Shown here: positions 42,305 to 50,741 of the stretch, piece by piece | How positions within the stretch are numbered: the first letter of the stretch is position 1 | Layout: each line of letters starts with the position of its first letter | NCBI RefSeq assembly: GCF_001761465.1 | Contig: NZ_CP017479.1 | Coordinates: forward strand, 434,001 to 498,000 | Direction of reading: 5' to 3' | Source of the DNA: Flavobacterium gilvum | GTDB lineage: Bacteria > Bacteroidota > Bacteroidia > Flavobacteriales > Flavobacteriaceae | DNA: 64,000 nucleotides | Position numbers and translations under genes: made by a program | Notes under the pieces: generated by a model | Told to the model about the DNA's origin: nothing | Database searches by the model: none | Seen by the model: the letters and a program-made list of their open reading frames with translations, nothing else

Positions 42305-43417
42305 ATGAAATACTATATTATTGCAGGAGAAGCTTCGGGGGATTTGCACGGTTCCAATTTAATGAAAGCAATCTATCAAGAAGACCCAAATGCCAACATC
42401 CGTTTTTGGGGTGGCGATTTGATGCAAAATGTAGGCGGAACTTTGGTAAAACACTATCGTGATTTAGCTTTTATGGGTTTTATCGAAGTGCTATCCAACC
42501 TAAAAACCATTTTAAACAATATTAAAATTTGCAAAAACGATATCACGCAATTCAATCCAGATGTAATTATTTACATTGATTATCCCGGTTTCAACATGCG
42601 AATTGCCAAATGGGCGAAACAGGTTGGATACAAAAATCACTACTATATTTCCCCTCAAATTTGGGCGTGGAAAGAAAACCGAATCACAGCTATCAAGCAC
42701 GATATTGACAAAATGTATGTGATTTTGCCCTTCGAAAAAGATTTTTACGAAATCAAACACAAATTTCTGGTTGAATTTGTTGGCCACCCATTGATTGATG
42801 CCATCCACAACCAAGCGAGTATTGACGCCAATGCTTTCAGAACCGAAAATCATTTGTCCGAAAAACCCATTATCGCCATTTTACCCGGAAGCCGAAAACA
42901 GGAAATCAGCAAAATGCTGTCGGTCATGCTAAGCGTTGTCAAGGATTTCCCCAATTATCAATTTGTAATTGCTGGAGCACCAAGTCAGGAATTATCCTTT
43001 TACCAACAATTCATTTCTGGCGAAAACATAAAATTTGTCTCCAATAAAACCTATGCTTTATTGCGCAACGCCACCGCAGCACTGGTAACCTCTGGAACGG
43101 CCACACTCGAAACCGCCCTTTTCAAAGTGCCCGAAGTTGTATGCTACAAAGGCAGTTGGGCGTCCTATCAAATCGCCAAGCGAATCATCACCCTAAAGTA
43201 CATTTCGCTCGTCAACCTAATAATGGATCGTGAAGTCGTAACCGAATTAATTCAGGACGATTGTTCAACCACACGTATCCGTGAAGAATTAACCAAAATC
43301 CTCGAACCCAATTACCGCAAAGCACTGCTTGAAAACTACGATTTACTCGAAGAAAAACTAGGCGGAATCGGTGCCAGCAAAAAAACAGCGCAATTGATTG
43401 TTGATGCCATAAAGTAG
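42305..43417 (+). CDS. lpxB: Lipid-A-disaccharide synthase
   Basis: The 370-residue protein starts MKYYIIAGEASGDLHGSNLM, the LpxB N-terminal signature, followed by FWGGDLMQNVGGTL near residue 33, DYPGFNMRIAKWAK near 90, YYISPQIWAWKENR near 112 and ILPGSRKQEISKML near 194. It condenses UDP-diacylglucosamine with lipid X in lipid A synthesis at the inner membrane. An earlier ATG at 42281 falls within the -7 element and is rejected. A strong hairpin follows at 43443. Confidence 0.96.
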   Translation: MKYYIIAGEASGDLHGSNLMKAIYQEDPNANIRFWGGDLMQNVGGTLVKHYRDLAFMGFIEVLSNLKTILNNIKICKNDITQFNPDVIIYIDYPGFNMRIAKWAKQVGYKNHYYISPQIWAWKENRITAIKHDIDKMYVILPFEKDFYEIKHKFLVEFVGHPLIDAIHNQASIDANAFRTENHLSEKPIIAILPGSRKQEISKMLSVMLSVVKDFPNYQFVIAGAPSQELSFYQQFISGENIKFVSNKTYALLRNATAALVTSGTATLETALFKVPEVVCYKGSWASYQIAKRIITLKYISLVNLIMDREVVTELIQDDCSTTRIREELTKILEPNYRKALLENYDLLEEKLGGIGASKKTAQLIVDAIK

Positions 43418-43442
43418 TTTAATATCATTTGGGCGTGCCACC

Positions 43443-43495
43443 ATAAAGAAAAGGAGCCAACTCATCACAACGGTGAGTCGGCTCCTTTCCTTTAT
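43443..43495. terminator. Long GC-rich hairpin after lpxB
   Basis: ATAAAGAAAAGGAGCC and GGCTCCTTTCCTTTAT, with inner ACTCA/TGAGT, form a stem of about 20 bp with one or two mismatches. It lies 26 bp after lpxB. It could terminate lpxB, and it is also the start of a CG-rich segment (to about 43546) that looks like a dispersed Bacteroidota repeat rather than local sequence. Confidence 0.6.
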
Positions 43496-43536
43496 GCTGT
43501 CGGGCTATCCGCGCTACTTTGGTAGCTTGCTCCTAT

Positions 43537-43689
43537 CCCTCACGCGCAATGTCATTAAGTTAAGGATATAAAACCATCGTTTTGTCATTCCGAGGCACGA
43601 GGAATCTCACTAGTGACTCACGTTATGTGATTTCTCCTTCGTCGAAATGACATAAAAAACGCTTAACTTAATGACATTGCCCTCACGCG
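43537..43689. mobile_element. MITE with 18-bp terminal inverted repeats and 10-bp target duplication
   Basis: CAATGTCATTAAGTTAAG (43547-43564) and its exact inverse complement (43662-43679) bound a 133-bp element. CCCTCACGCG stands directly outside both ends (43537-43546 and 43680-43689), a perfect 10-bp direct repeat as expected for a target-site duplication. The inside holds another long inverted repeat (GTCATTCCGAGG..., about 43583-43609 against 43627-43651) and no reading frame. It is therefore a non-autonomous miniature element. The transposase family is unknown; no related transposase lies in this window. Confidence 0.85.
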
Positions 43690-43759
43690 AACAAACTGCT
43701 TTACAACATCAATTTCAAAAATCAATAAACAATTTTCGCTAAGCTTTTCTAAAAATTTC

Positions 43760-43825
43760 AAATCTTTGCGACTTTGCGACTTCGCGCCTTTTTGAGAAAA
43801 GACAAAATTTAACTTATTGACATTG
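43760..43825. repeat. CTTTGCGAC repeats and a degenerate copy of the MITE end
   Basis: CTTTGCGACTTTGCGACTTC is a short direct repeat often seen between Bacteroidota genes. TTAACTTATTGACATTG (43809-43825) matches the MITE end at 16 of 17 positions. No matching left end was found near it, so it may be a remnant or a solo end. Confidence 0.5.
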
Positions 43826-43871
43826 CCTTTGCACAAACGAGGACAACAAACAAAGATATTCCACCCTAATT

Positions 43872-44330
43872 TTAGAGATTATATTGATAATAGAAATAGC
43901 CAGAAAAAAAACCTTCCCTAACAAAACCTAAGTTTTCATATAGCTTCTGGGCAGGATAATTGTCATTTTCTGTATTTAATGAAATGAATTTTGCTCCTTC
44001 CTTTTTGGCAAAATTTAAAGCTGTATTAACTAATCTCTGTCCAATACCTTTTTTGCGTTGGTCAATCTCAACAAATAAATATCCAATATGCCAATTCTTA
44101 TTAGTGGAAACAAAAGAAGGTTTTGGATACAGCAGCGTAAATCCTATAGGTTTGGGGTTTTCCTTTTTGAATGCTCCATATATTTGTGCCTCGTTTTTCT
44201 CCAGACGCTCTTTGGTATATGTTTTTGCAAGTTCAATATTTGATTGCTTATAAAATGTCCGATACTTGTCAAATAGCTCAGTCACTATTTCATTTTCTGA
44301 AGAATTAATTTTTTTTATCTCAATATCCAT
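43872..44330 (-). CDS. GNAT-family N-acetyltransferase
   Basis: The 152-residue protein has the GNAT core: IGYLFVEIDQRKKGIGQRLV near residue 79 (acetyl-CoA motif with QRKKGIG), NTALNFAKKEGAKFISLNTE and YPAQKLYENLGFVREGFFSG. The substrate is unknown. I chose the ATG at 44330 (MDIEIKKINS), which begins the domain; the frame is open upstream to 44477 but that part is unlike the family. The 440 bp between this start and comEC hold no convincing gene. Confidence 0.85.
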   Translation of the reverse strand: MDIEIKKINSSENEIVTELFDKYRTFYKQSNIELAKTYTKERLEKNEAQIYGAFKKENPKPIGFTLLYPKPSFVSTNKNWHIGYLFVEIDQRKKGIGQRLVNTALNFAKKEGAKFISLNTENDNYPAQKLYENLGFVREGFFSGYFYYQYNL

Positions 44331-44772
44331 AATAAATTTCGTAGATACTTTCCTGTCAGGTTTGGTATGTTTTTGATTACAGTTTTGGGGCCTGATAAAA
44401 TCATTCCTATCCTTCTTACTAGGATGGATCGATCTTTCAAAAGCCAATATACATCTTTTTCCAAATATAGAAAACATTGATTCGTCCTCTAACGAGTTTT
44501 TTTTGTCTCACTATTTCTTGCGCTACACCCAGTAAAATTGGGCATTCGAAATAAAAGCAATTCCCTAATGTGAGCTTCGGAAATCCGGATTCAATCTTCT
44601 GAGTGCCTGAAACATACTTCGAAAAATCTGAACTATACTTCAGATTCTTAATAGCATTTTCATAACATATTGTTACTTTCTTCAAAATGATTTTCACTGT
44701 GTTAACTGAACTTTGATTAAATAAATCAAATAAAAAGAACTTATTTCTTACAAAATATTTGTATTTTGCAAT
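44331..44772. other. 442-bp gap without a recognisable gene
   Basis: A 116-codon minus-strand frame (44437-44787) exists but overlaps the comEC start and shows no domain, signal peptide or family pattern. I see no RNA gene, clear terminator or repeat. It might be the degraded remnant of a gene. Confidence 0.4.
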
Positions 44773-46815
44773 ATGAAAGTATTTCAATTTCCACTAGCTC
44801 GAATCACATTAGTATTTATCGCAGGTATATTATTAGCCTATTTCCTAAAACCAATCTTACCGATTGTGCTGATTGTTCTTTTTGTTATAGCAATAGTTTT
44901 TCTAACGAGTTTTTATTTAAGTAAAGCAAACAGAAAATACCAATTACTATTCGGGGTGACGGCATTTCTTTTGGCCTTTTCCGTCGGGGTTACCACACAA
45001 ACCCTCCACACCGATTCCAATCGAAAAAACAACTACACTCATTACAAAAATATTTTTGATAAAAAACACAGCTTCACACTCACATTAAGGGAAAAATTAA
45101 AAAGTACTATTTATAATGACCGTTATATTGCCATAATCAACTCGATTGATAATCAAAAAGCAACTGGTCGAATTCTGCTCAATATCAATAAAGACAGCTT
45201 AAAGCATTCTTTTATAATTAGCAACCAAATAAAGGTCAATGCGATTTTGAACAAAAACACGCCTCAAAAAAATCCAAACCAATTTGATTATCAAAAATAC
45301 CTTGAAAACAAACAAATCTATGCCCAACTCTATGCGGAACCAAACGACATACAAGTAAGTCCCGAAATCTCAAAAGACATATGGTATTACACCGCAGAAT
45401 TTAGAACCCGAATTATCCAAAATTTACAAAAAAGCAAATTCAACAATAAAGAATTGAACGTTGCTGTAGCCTTAATAATGGGACAGCAACAGGACATTGA
45501 CAACGATATTATTCAGGATTATCAATATGCGGGAGCTGTACATATTCTGTCGGTTTCGGGATTGCACATAGGATGTATATTGCTGTTTATTACTTATCTG
45601 CTAAAACCATTTCCAAACACTAGAAAAGGGGCTTTCATCAAACTTTTAATAATACTTGTTTCTTTGTTTCTTTTTGGCGTTCTGGCAGGATTGGCGCCAT
45701 CGGTGGTTCGTTCAGTAACGATGTTTTCGTTTGTGGCAATAGGGCAATTTCTAAAAAGAAGTGTCAATATTTATCACACTTTATTGGTATCCATATTACT
45801 TATTTTGCTTTTCGAACCTTCTTTTTTATTCGATGTTGGTTTTCAGTTGAGTTATATTGCGCTATTTTTTATTGTTTGGTTACAGCCTTTGATGGCAAAT
45901 CTTTGGCAACCAAAAAACAAAATCATCAATTATTTTTGGGACATATTGACCATTTCGTTTGCGGCGCAAATTGGTACTTTACCTCTAAGCATCTATTATT
46001 TTCATCAATTTCCGGGACTCTTCTTTGTTACCAATATCATCGTGATTCCGTTCCTAAGTATTATTATGGGGCTGGGATGTTTGGTTATGATATTCGCTTC
46101 TTTTAACTGGGTTCCGTTTTATCCGGCAAAAATTCTGGAAATAAGTATTTATTATATGGATAAAATAATTGGTTACATTGCTTCTTTGCAACAATTTATA
46201 ATCAAGGATATTCCTTTGAACACCTCACTATTAATCAGCAGTTATTTAGTAATTATCACTGTAATTATTGCTTTTCAATACAAGAATTTTAAAAGTCTGA
46301 TTTGTGCATTAATCGCCATTATCACTCTTCAACTATCCGCTTTTTACACCAAATGGGAAATTCAAAATCAAACAGAATTTATTGTTCTAAACTCTTCAAA
46401 AAACACTCAACTTTTGGAACGAAGCGGCAATAATGTAAAACTGTATGCTAATGACAGCATTCTGAAAAACTCAGAAAGCAACAAACTATTGGCTTCTTAT
46501 CTCACGGTCAACTTCTGCACTTTGAAAGAAAAAGCTAAATTGACAAATCTGATTTTCTATAAAGGAAACAAAATCCTGCTGATTGACAGTTCTACAGTAT
46601 TTCCTAAAAATGCTCACCCCAACATTTTAATTCTAACGCAATCGCCAAAAATCAATTTTGATCGGCTGTTACAAGCTCTGAAACCCAAAATGGTTATCGT
46701 CGATGCTTCCAATTACAAATCCTTTCAAAAAAAATGGAAAGCAACTTGTTCCCAACAAAAAATCCCTTTTCACGCAACTCGCGAAAAGGGATTCTATGTG
46801 GTTAGTCCTAAGTAA
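44773..46815 (+). CDS. comEC: ComEC/Rec2-family DNA-uptake channel protein
   Basis: The 680-residue protein has N-terminal membrane helices, the DUF4131 soluble segment (about 100-200), and the Competence domain with the signature HILSVSGLHIGCIL near residue 257, GVLAGLAPSVVRSVTMFSFV near 301 and many helices. The C-terminal part is a shortened, degenerate beta-lactamase-like remnant without the HxHxDH motif, as often in Bacteroidota. It would transport single-stranded DNA through the inner membrane. The start lies only a few nt after TATTTTG, so the transcript may be nearly leaderless. Confidence 0.9.
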   Translation: MKVFQFPLARITLVFIAGILLAYFLKPILPIVLIVLFVIAIVFLTSFYLSKANRKYQLLFGVTAFLLAFSVGVTTQTLHTDSNRKNNYTHYKNIFDKKHSFTLTLREKLKSTIYNDRYIAIINSIDNQKATGRILLNINKDSLKHSFIISNQIKVNAILNKNTPQKNPNQFDYQKYLENKQIYAQLYAEPNDIQVSPEISKDIWYYTAEFRTRIIQNLQKSKFNNKELNVAVALIMGQQQDIDNDIIQDYQYAGAVHILSVSGLHIGCILLFITYLLKPFPNTRKGAFIKLLIILVSLFLFGVLAGLAPSVVRSVTMFSFVAIGQFLKRSVNIYHTLLVSILLILLFEPSFLFDVGFQLSYIALFFIVWLQPLMANLWQPKNKIINYFWDILTISFAAQIGTLPLSIYYFHQFPGLFFVTNIIVIPFLSIIMGLGCLVMIFASFNWVPFYPAKILEISIYYMDKIIGYIASLQQFIIKDIPLNTSLLISSYLVIITVIIAFQYKNFKSLICALIAIITLQLSAFYTKWEIQNQTEFIVLNSSKNTQLLERSGNNVKLYANDSILKNSESNKLLASYLTVNFCTLKEKAKLTNLIFYKGNKILLIDSSTVFPKNAHPNILILTQSPKINFDRLLQALKPKMVIVDASNYKSFQKKWKATCSQQKIPFHATREKGFYVVSPK

Positions 46816-46883
46816 ATAGTTTAAATGCCTGATATAAATTTTCTTAAAATAATCAATCCAAAACCTAATCACTATTCACTAAA

Positions 46884-47393
46884 TTAAGCTTTTTTAGATT
46901 TTGACTTTGTTTTTTTCGTTTCGGTCATACCCGCGTTTTTCACAAAAGGATCTGCAACCGCCAACCAAGCTGATGGTCCACCAGCTACATAACCTGTATT
47001 TCCTAAACCTTCAAAATTCACTTTTCCTTCTTTACTAATCGTTCCTTTGGCAAAAAACACAGTTGGAAATCCTTGGATTCCAAAGGCGTGCTGCAACTCG
47101 TTATTTTGTTTTTTAAGTTCTTCTGATTGTTCTACTCTTCTAGGATAATCCAATTCAACTAATACAACATTATCATTGGCCCATTTACCAAATTCTGGAG
47201 TTTTGAGCACTTCATTTTGCAAACGAATACACCATCCGCACCAATCGCTTCCGGTAAAAAACAGCATCAATGGTTTTTTCTCTTTATTCGAAACTTTGAC
47301 GGCTTCTTTTACATCTGTGTACCATTTTAGCTCCTGAGCTTGAGAAACACTTACACCAATCAAAAAGAACGCAACTAAAATTATTTTTTTCAT
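46884..47393 (-). CDS. Periplasmic thioredoxin-fold protein
   Basis: The 169-residue protein has a signal peptide (KKIILVAFFLIGVSVSQAQ) and a thioredoxin-7-like domain with the CGWC active site (Cys52, Cys55) in FFTGSDWCGWCIRLQNEVL, then the cis-Pro region GIQGFPTVFFA near residue 109. The C-terminus is Lys-rich. The family (DsbD-gamma/TlpA-like) reduces or oxidises periplasmic disulfides; partners are not encoded next to it. The POT transporter genes upstream on the same strand are separated by 107 bp. Confidence 0.85.
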   Translation of the reverse strand: MKKIILVAFFLIGVSVSQAQELKWYTDVKEAVKVSNKEKKPLMLFFTGSDWCGWCIRLQNEVLKTPEFGKWANDNVVLVELDYPRRVEQSEELKKQNNELQHAFGIQGFPTVFFAKGTISKEGKVNFEGLGNTGYVAGGPSAWLAVADPFVKNAGMTETKKTKSKSKKA

Positions 47394-47500
47394 CTTTTGT
47401 TTATATTATTTTTTCAAATAAAATCTTAAAACTTCTTTTTCTTAATCCTGAACGGATTTCGTATTTACAAATTTATACAAAAATAACACCAAAATGTCCG

Positions 47501-49012
47501 TTACTTTACTTCTTGCATTAATTTTTTTACCAATGGAGAAATAACAATCAAAACTATTCCGGCAACCAAAGCATAAATGGCCAATTGTTGGTAACCATCT
47601 GCATAGACTTTTAATTTTTCAAGATTAGAGGAATTCTCAGAAGCTTCAGCAATATTGGCTCCCAAAATCCCCGCAAAGTACTGCCCGTAAGCACTTGCTA
47701 AAAACCACATTCCCATGATAACCGCCTGAGTTTTCAGTGGTGAAAGTTTTGTCATTGCCGACATACCAATTGGTGATAAGCAAAGTTCACCAAAAGTGAT
47801 GATAAACCAACCGAAACTAAACAATCCCAAAGAAGTTCTTCCATTGGCATCTGCAAAGAATTTAGTATAATAAAATATCCAGAAACCGCCTGCCAAAAAT
47901 AAAAACGCCAAACCGAATTTCACAACTGTGTTTGGCTCAATTTTTCTTTTGTGCATCCACAACCAAACTATTCCCACTAGAGCTGCAAAAGCAATCACAA
48001 ATAATGAATTGGCTGAATTATTTACTCCATTTGGATCTAGTCGCACTCCAAAAATGGTATTGTTTAAATTATTTACCGCGAAAGCACTTAATGAACCTCC
48101 ACTTTGTTCAAAGAAAGCCCAAAAAACAACAGAAAACAGCATAAAAATCACAGCCGCTATTAATTTTTTATTTTGAGACGATGTAAAACTTCTCATCTCA
48201 TAAATCAAATAAACAATTGATATTGGTCCAATCAAATACATAAAATAATCAGTATATATAGTATTTGAAACCATAATCATAATGACAGGAATAATCAAAA
48301 TTGAACCTACATAAGTACTTATTTCAAGAATTTTTCTTTTTGCATTATCTAAATGCAATAGCGGAGAAAGTCCAATATCTCCCATACTTTTTTGAGTTTG
48401 AATAAAAGTAAGCAGACTAATAATCATTACTATCGATGCAAATCCAAAAGCGTAATTCCATCTCAGGTTAACCGGAACAAAAGATGTCCAAAGATTACCA
48501 TTTGCCACAGCAATACAAATATAACCACCTATTAATGCCCCAAGGTTCACACCCGCATAAAACAGTGAGAATCCCGCATCTCTTCGATTATCGTCGTCTT
48601 TGTATAATTTTCCAACCATCGAAGATATATTGGGTTTAAAAAAACCTGTCCCAACAATAGTAAAACTCACTCCTATGAAAAAAAACTCTTTAGGATGTAT
48701 CGCTAAAATAACACTTCCAATAATCATCAACAAACCACCCCAAAAAAGTGATTTTCGGAAACCAAAAATTTTATCGGCAAATAAACCTCCAATAAATGTA
48801 AAAGCATACACCCACGCTTGAGTAGCGCCATACTGCAAATTGGCATCTGTATCTTTCATCAATAGCTGACTGGTCATAAAAACGTACAACATCCCGCGCA
48901 TTCCATAGAAAGAAAAACGCTCCCACATCTCACTGAAAAACAAATACCACAACTGTTTTGGATATTTCCCTTTAAAGCTTTGTATTTGTTCTATTGATAA
49001 ATTCTCTGTCAT
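47501..49012 (-). CDS. POT-family proton-dependent peptide transporter (third of three)
   Basis: The 503-residue protein is an MFS transporter of the POT/PTR family: LWYLFFSEMWERFSFYGMRG near residue 22 with the ExxER-like MWERFS, ADKIFGFRKSLFWGG near 81, GTGFFKPNISSMVGKLY near 120 and GELCLSPIGMSAMTKLSP near 417. It imports di- and tripeptides with protons across the inner membrane. It follows the second transporter after 16 bp, so they are co-transcribed. Length is typical for the family. Confidence 0.93.
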   Translation of the reverse strand: MTENLSIEQIQSFKGKYPKQLWYLFFSEMWERFSFYGMRGMLYVFMTSQLLMKDTDANLQYGATQAWVYAFTFIGGLFADKIFGFRKSLFWGGLLMIIGSVILAIHPKEFFFIGVSFTIVGTGFFKPNISSMVGKLYKDDDNRRDAGFSLFYAGVNLGALIGGYICIAVANGNLWTSFVPVNLRWNYAFGFASIVMIISLLTFIQTQKSMGDIGLSPLLHLDNAKRKILEISTYVGSILIIPVIMIMVSNTIYTDYFMYLIGPISIVYLIYEMRSFTSSQNKKLIAAVIFMLFSVVFWAFFEQSGGSLSAFAVNNLNNTIFGVRLDPNGVNNSANSLFVIAFAALVGIVWLWMHKRKIEPNTVVKFGLAFLFLAGGFWIFYYTKFFADANGRTSLGLFSFGWFIITFGELCLSPIGMSAMTKLSPLKTQAVIMGMWFLASAYGQYFAGILGANIAEASENSSNLEKLKVYADGYQQLAIYALVAGIVLIVISPLVKKLMQEVK

Positions 49013-49028
49013 TTTATTTATAATTGAA

Positions 49029-50681
49029 TTAATTTATTCCTTTTTCTTTCATCACTGCATTCAAGCGTTTCAAAATCAATAATCCCAAAGCGGTTGCAAA
49101 AAGCAGCAAGAAAGCATTTACTAAGAAAAAATTAGCTTTATTTTCATAATCATACCACATACTTGCCAAAACTCCAGAAAGTTTATTACCAATAGAAATC
49201 GACAAAAAGAAACCTCCCATCATCAAAGCGGTCAAACGAGGAGGACTTAATTTGGACACAATGGAAAGTCCCATTGGTGACAAACATAGTTCTCCGATAG
49301 TAATTACACCATAAGTCCCCACTAACCACCACGGCGAAACTTTGACAGCTCCGTTACTTCCAAAGTAAACCGCAATTACCATAACTAAACATGATAAGGA
49401 AGATATGAATAACCCTAGAATTATTTTGGAAGGCGTACTAGGTTCTTTTCCTTTTTTTCGCATAAAAGCAAAAAAACCTACCACAAATGGTGTCAACACA
49501 ATAATCCAACCCGGGTTAATGGATTGAAACAGTTCTGTATTAATCAGAAATACTTTTTGATTCGGATTCTTTTCAAAATCAGCTTTCTTTTCTGCAGAAA
49601 TATTACTGAAATAAACATCTTTTCCTTGAACTTTTACTGGCTCGTTATCGGCATCTTTTACAGCTTGAAATTGATTGTCATATTTTTGAACTTCTTTTGT
49701 AGCAAAATCTTTTTGCTCCACTAAATAGGCAGAAGCCAAGACTTTTTCGGTAGTTCCAGTAACATGTCTGTCTGTGTAATAATTTGCCCAACGGGTCAAT
49801 GCAGTTCCGTTTTGCTTAAAAACCGCCCAAAATAACATTCCCACTGCAAAAATTGCAAGCAAAGCACCGAGTGGTCGTTTATCTTCTTTATTGGCTTTTA
49901 CATACAAGCTGATGTAAAAAATTATCACAGGGACACAAGCAAAAATAAAAGCATCAGTGGAATCGCTTTTGAAAATATTTCCAGGAATTAGCCACCCAAT
50001 AATTCCACAAACAATTGCTGGAAAAAACACTACTCCTAAAATTCTGCCCAAGGAAATATCTCCCTCTTGAACCGGTTTCATCACATTGGCACTTTCTAAA
50101 TGTTTACGGCCAATGGAAAAAATAATCAATCCAAGTAACATTCCAATTCCGGCAGTAAAGAAAGCAGCACCCCAACCGTATTGGTTTCGCATAAATGCTG
50201 CTATAATATTGCAGGCAAATGCACCAATATTAATTCCCATATAGAAAATATTATACCCCGCATCTTTATTAGCTTTATACTCTTCTGTCGAATATAAATT
50301 CCCTACAAGTGTAGAAATACTAGGCTTGAAGAATCCATTACCAATAATAATAAGTGCCATTGAAATATAAAAAAATGTCACATCATGAAAACTCAACCCG
50401 ATGTAACCCATGGCCATTAAAAACCCTCCCAGATAAATTGCCTTGAAATATCCCAAAAATCTATCGGCAAGATAACCTCCCAAAAAAGGAGTCAAGTATG
50501 TTAAGGCAATATAAGTTCCAAAAATATCATCGGCATGTTTATCCGAAAAAGCCAATCCGCCGGTAGCCGCAGGATCAATCATATAAAGAACGAAAATTCC
50601 AATTATGAGATAATAACCAAATCGTTCCCACATTTCTGTAAAAAACAGGAATGCTAATCCTTTAGGGTGTTTGCTTTTCAT
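49029..50681 (-). CDS. POT-family proton-dependent peptide transporter with long central insert (second of three)
   Basis: The 550-residue protein shows the same POT marks (FLFFTEMWERFGYYLIIGIF near residue 11, GNGFFKPSISTLVGNLYSTE near 118, GELCLSPMGLSIVSKLSPPR near 464). It carries an extra hydrophilic stretch of about 75 residues in the middle (about 312-390, including LVEQKDFATKEVQKYDNQFQ) that the neighbours lack and that probably forms a periplasmic or cytoplasmic domain between helices. An intrinsic terminator lies just upstream of its start. Confidence 0.93.
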   Translation of the reverse strand: MKSKHPKGLAFLFFTEMWERFGYYLIIGIFVLYMIDPAATGGLAFSDKHADDIFGTYIALTYLTPFLGGYLADRFLGYFKAIYLGGFLMAMGYIGLSFHDVTFFYISMALIIIGNGFFKPSISTLVGNLYSTEEYKANKDAGYNIFYMGINIGAFACNIIAAFMRNQYGWGAAFFTAGIGMLLGLIIFSIGRKHLESANVMKPVQEGDISLGRILGVVFFPAIVCGIIGWLIPGNIFKSDSTDAFIFACVPVIIFYISLYVKANKEDKRPLGALLAIFAVGMLFWAVFKQNGTALTRWANYYTDRHVTGTTEKVLASAYLVEQKDFATKEVQKYDNQFQAVKDADNEPVKVQGKDVYFSNISAEKKADFEKNPNQKVFLINTELFQSINPGWIIVLTPFVVGFFAFMRKKGKEPSTPSKIILGLFISSLSCLVMVIAVYFGSNGAVKVSPWWLVGTYGVITIGELCLSPMGLSIVSKLSPPRLTALMMGGFFLSISIGNKLSGVLASMWYDYENKANFFLVNAFLLLFATALGLLILKRLNAVMKEKGIN

Positions 50682-50692
50682 AGTATTCTATT

Positions 50693-50722
50693 AAAAAAGC
50701 CCACAATGATTCATGTGGGCTT
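50693..50722 (-). terminator. Terminator between the first and second peptide transporter genes
   Basis: On the minus strand AAGCCCACA and TGTGGGCTT pair around an 8-nt loop and are followed by TTTTTT, 12 bp before the next start codon. It would cut the peptide-uptake transcript into two expression levels unless read through. Confidence 0.8.
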
Positions 50723-50741
50723 AATGATATAAATTTTTAAA

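Noticed and set aside
43430..43830. CRISPR array or RNA gene in the repeat cluster downstream of lpxB
   Set aside because: Repeats are inverted or single and not regularly spaced; no tRNA cloverleaf can be drawn; the MITE explanation covers the ends and the duplication.
44437..44787. 116-codon minus-strand frame upstream of the GNAT gene
   Set aside because: It overlaps the comEC start and shows no domain, signal or conserved pattern; it could at most be a gene remnant.
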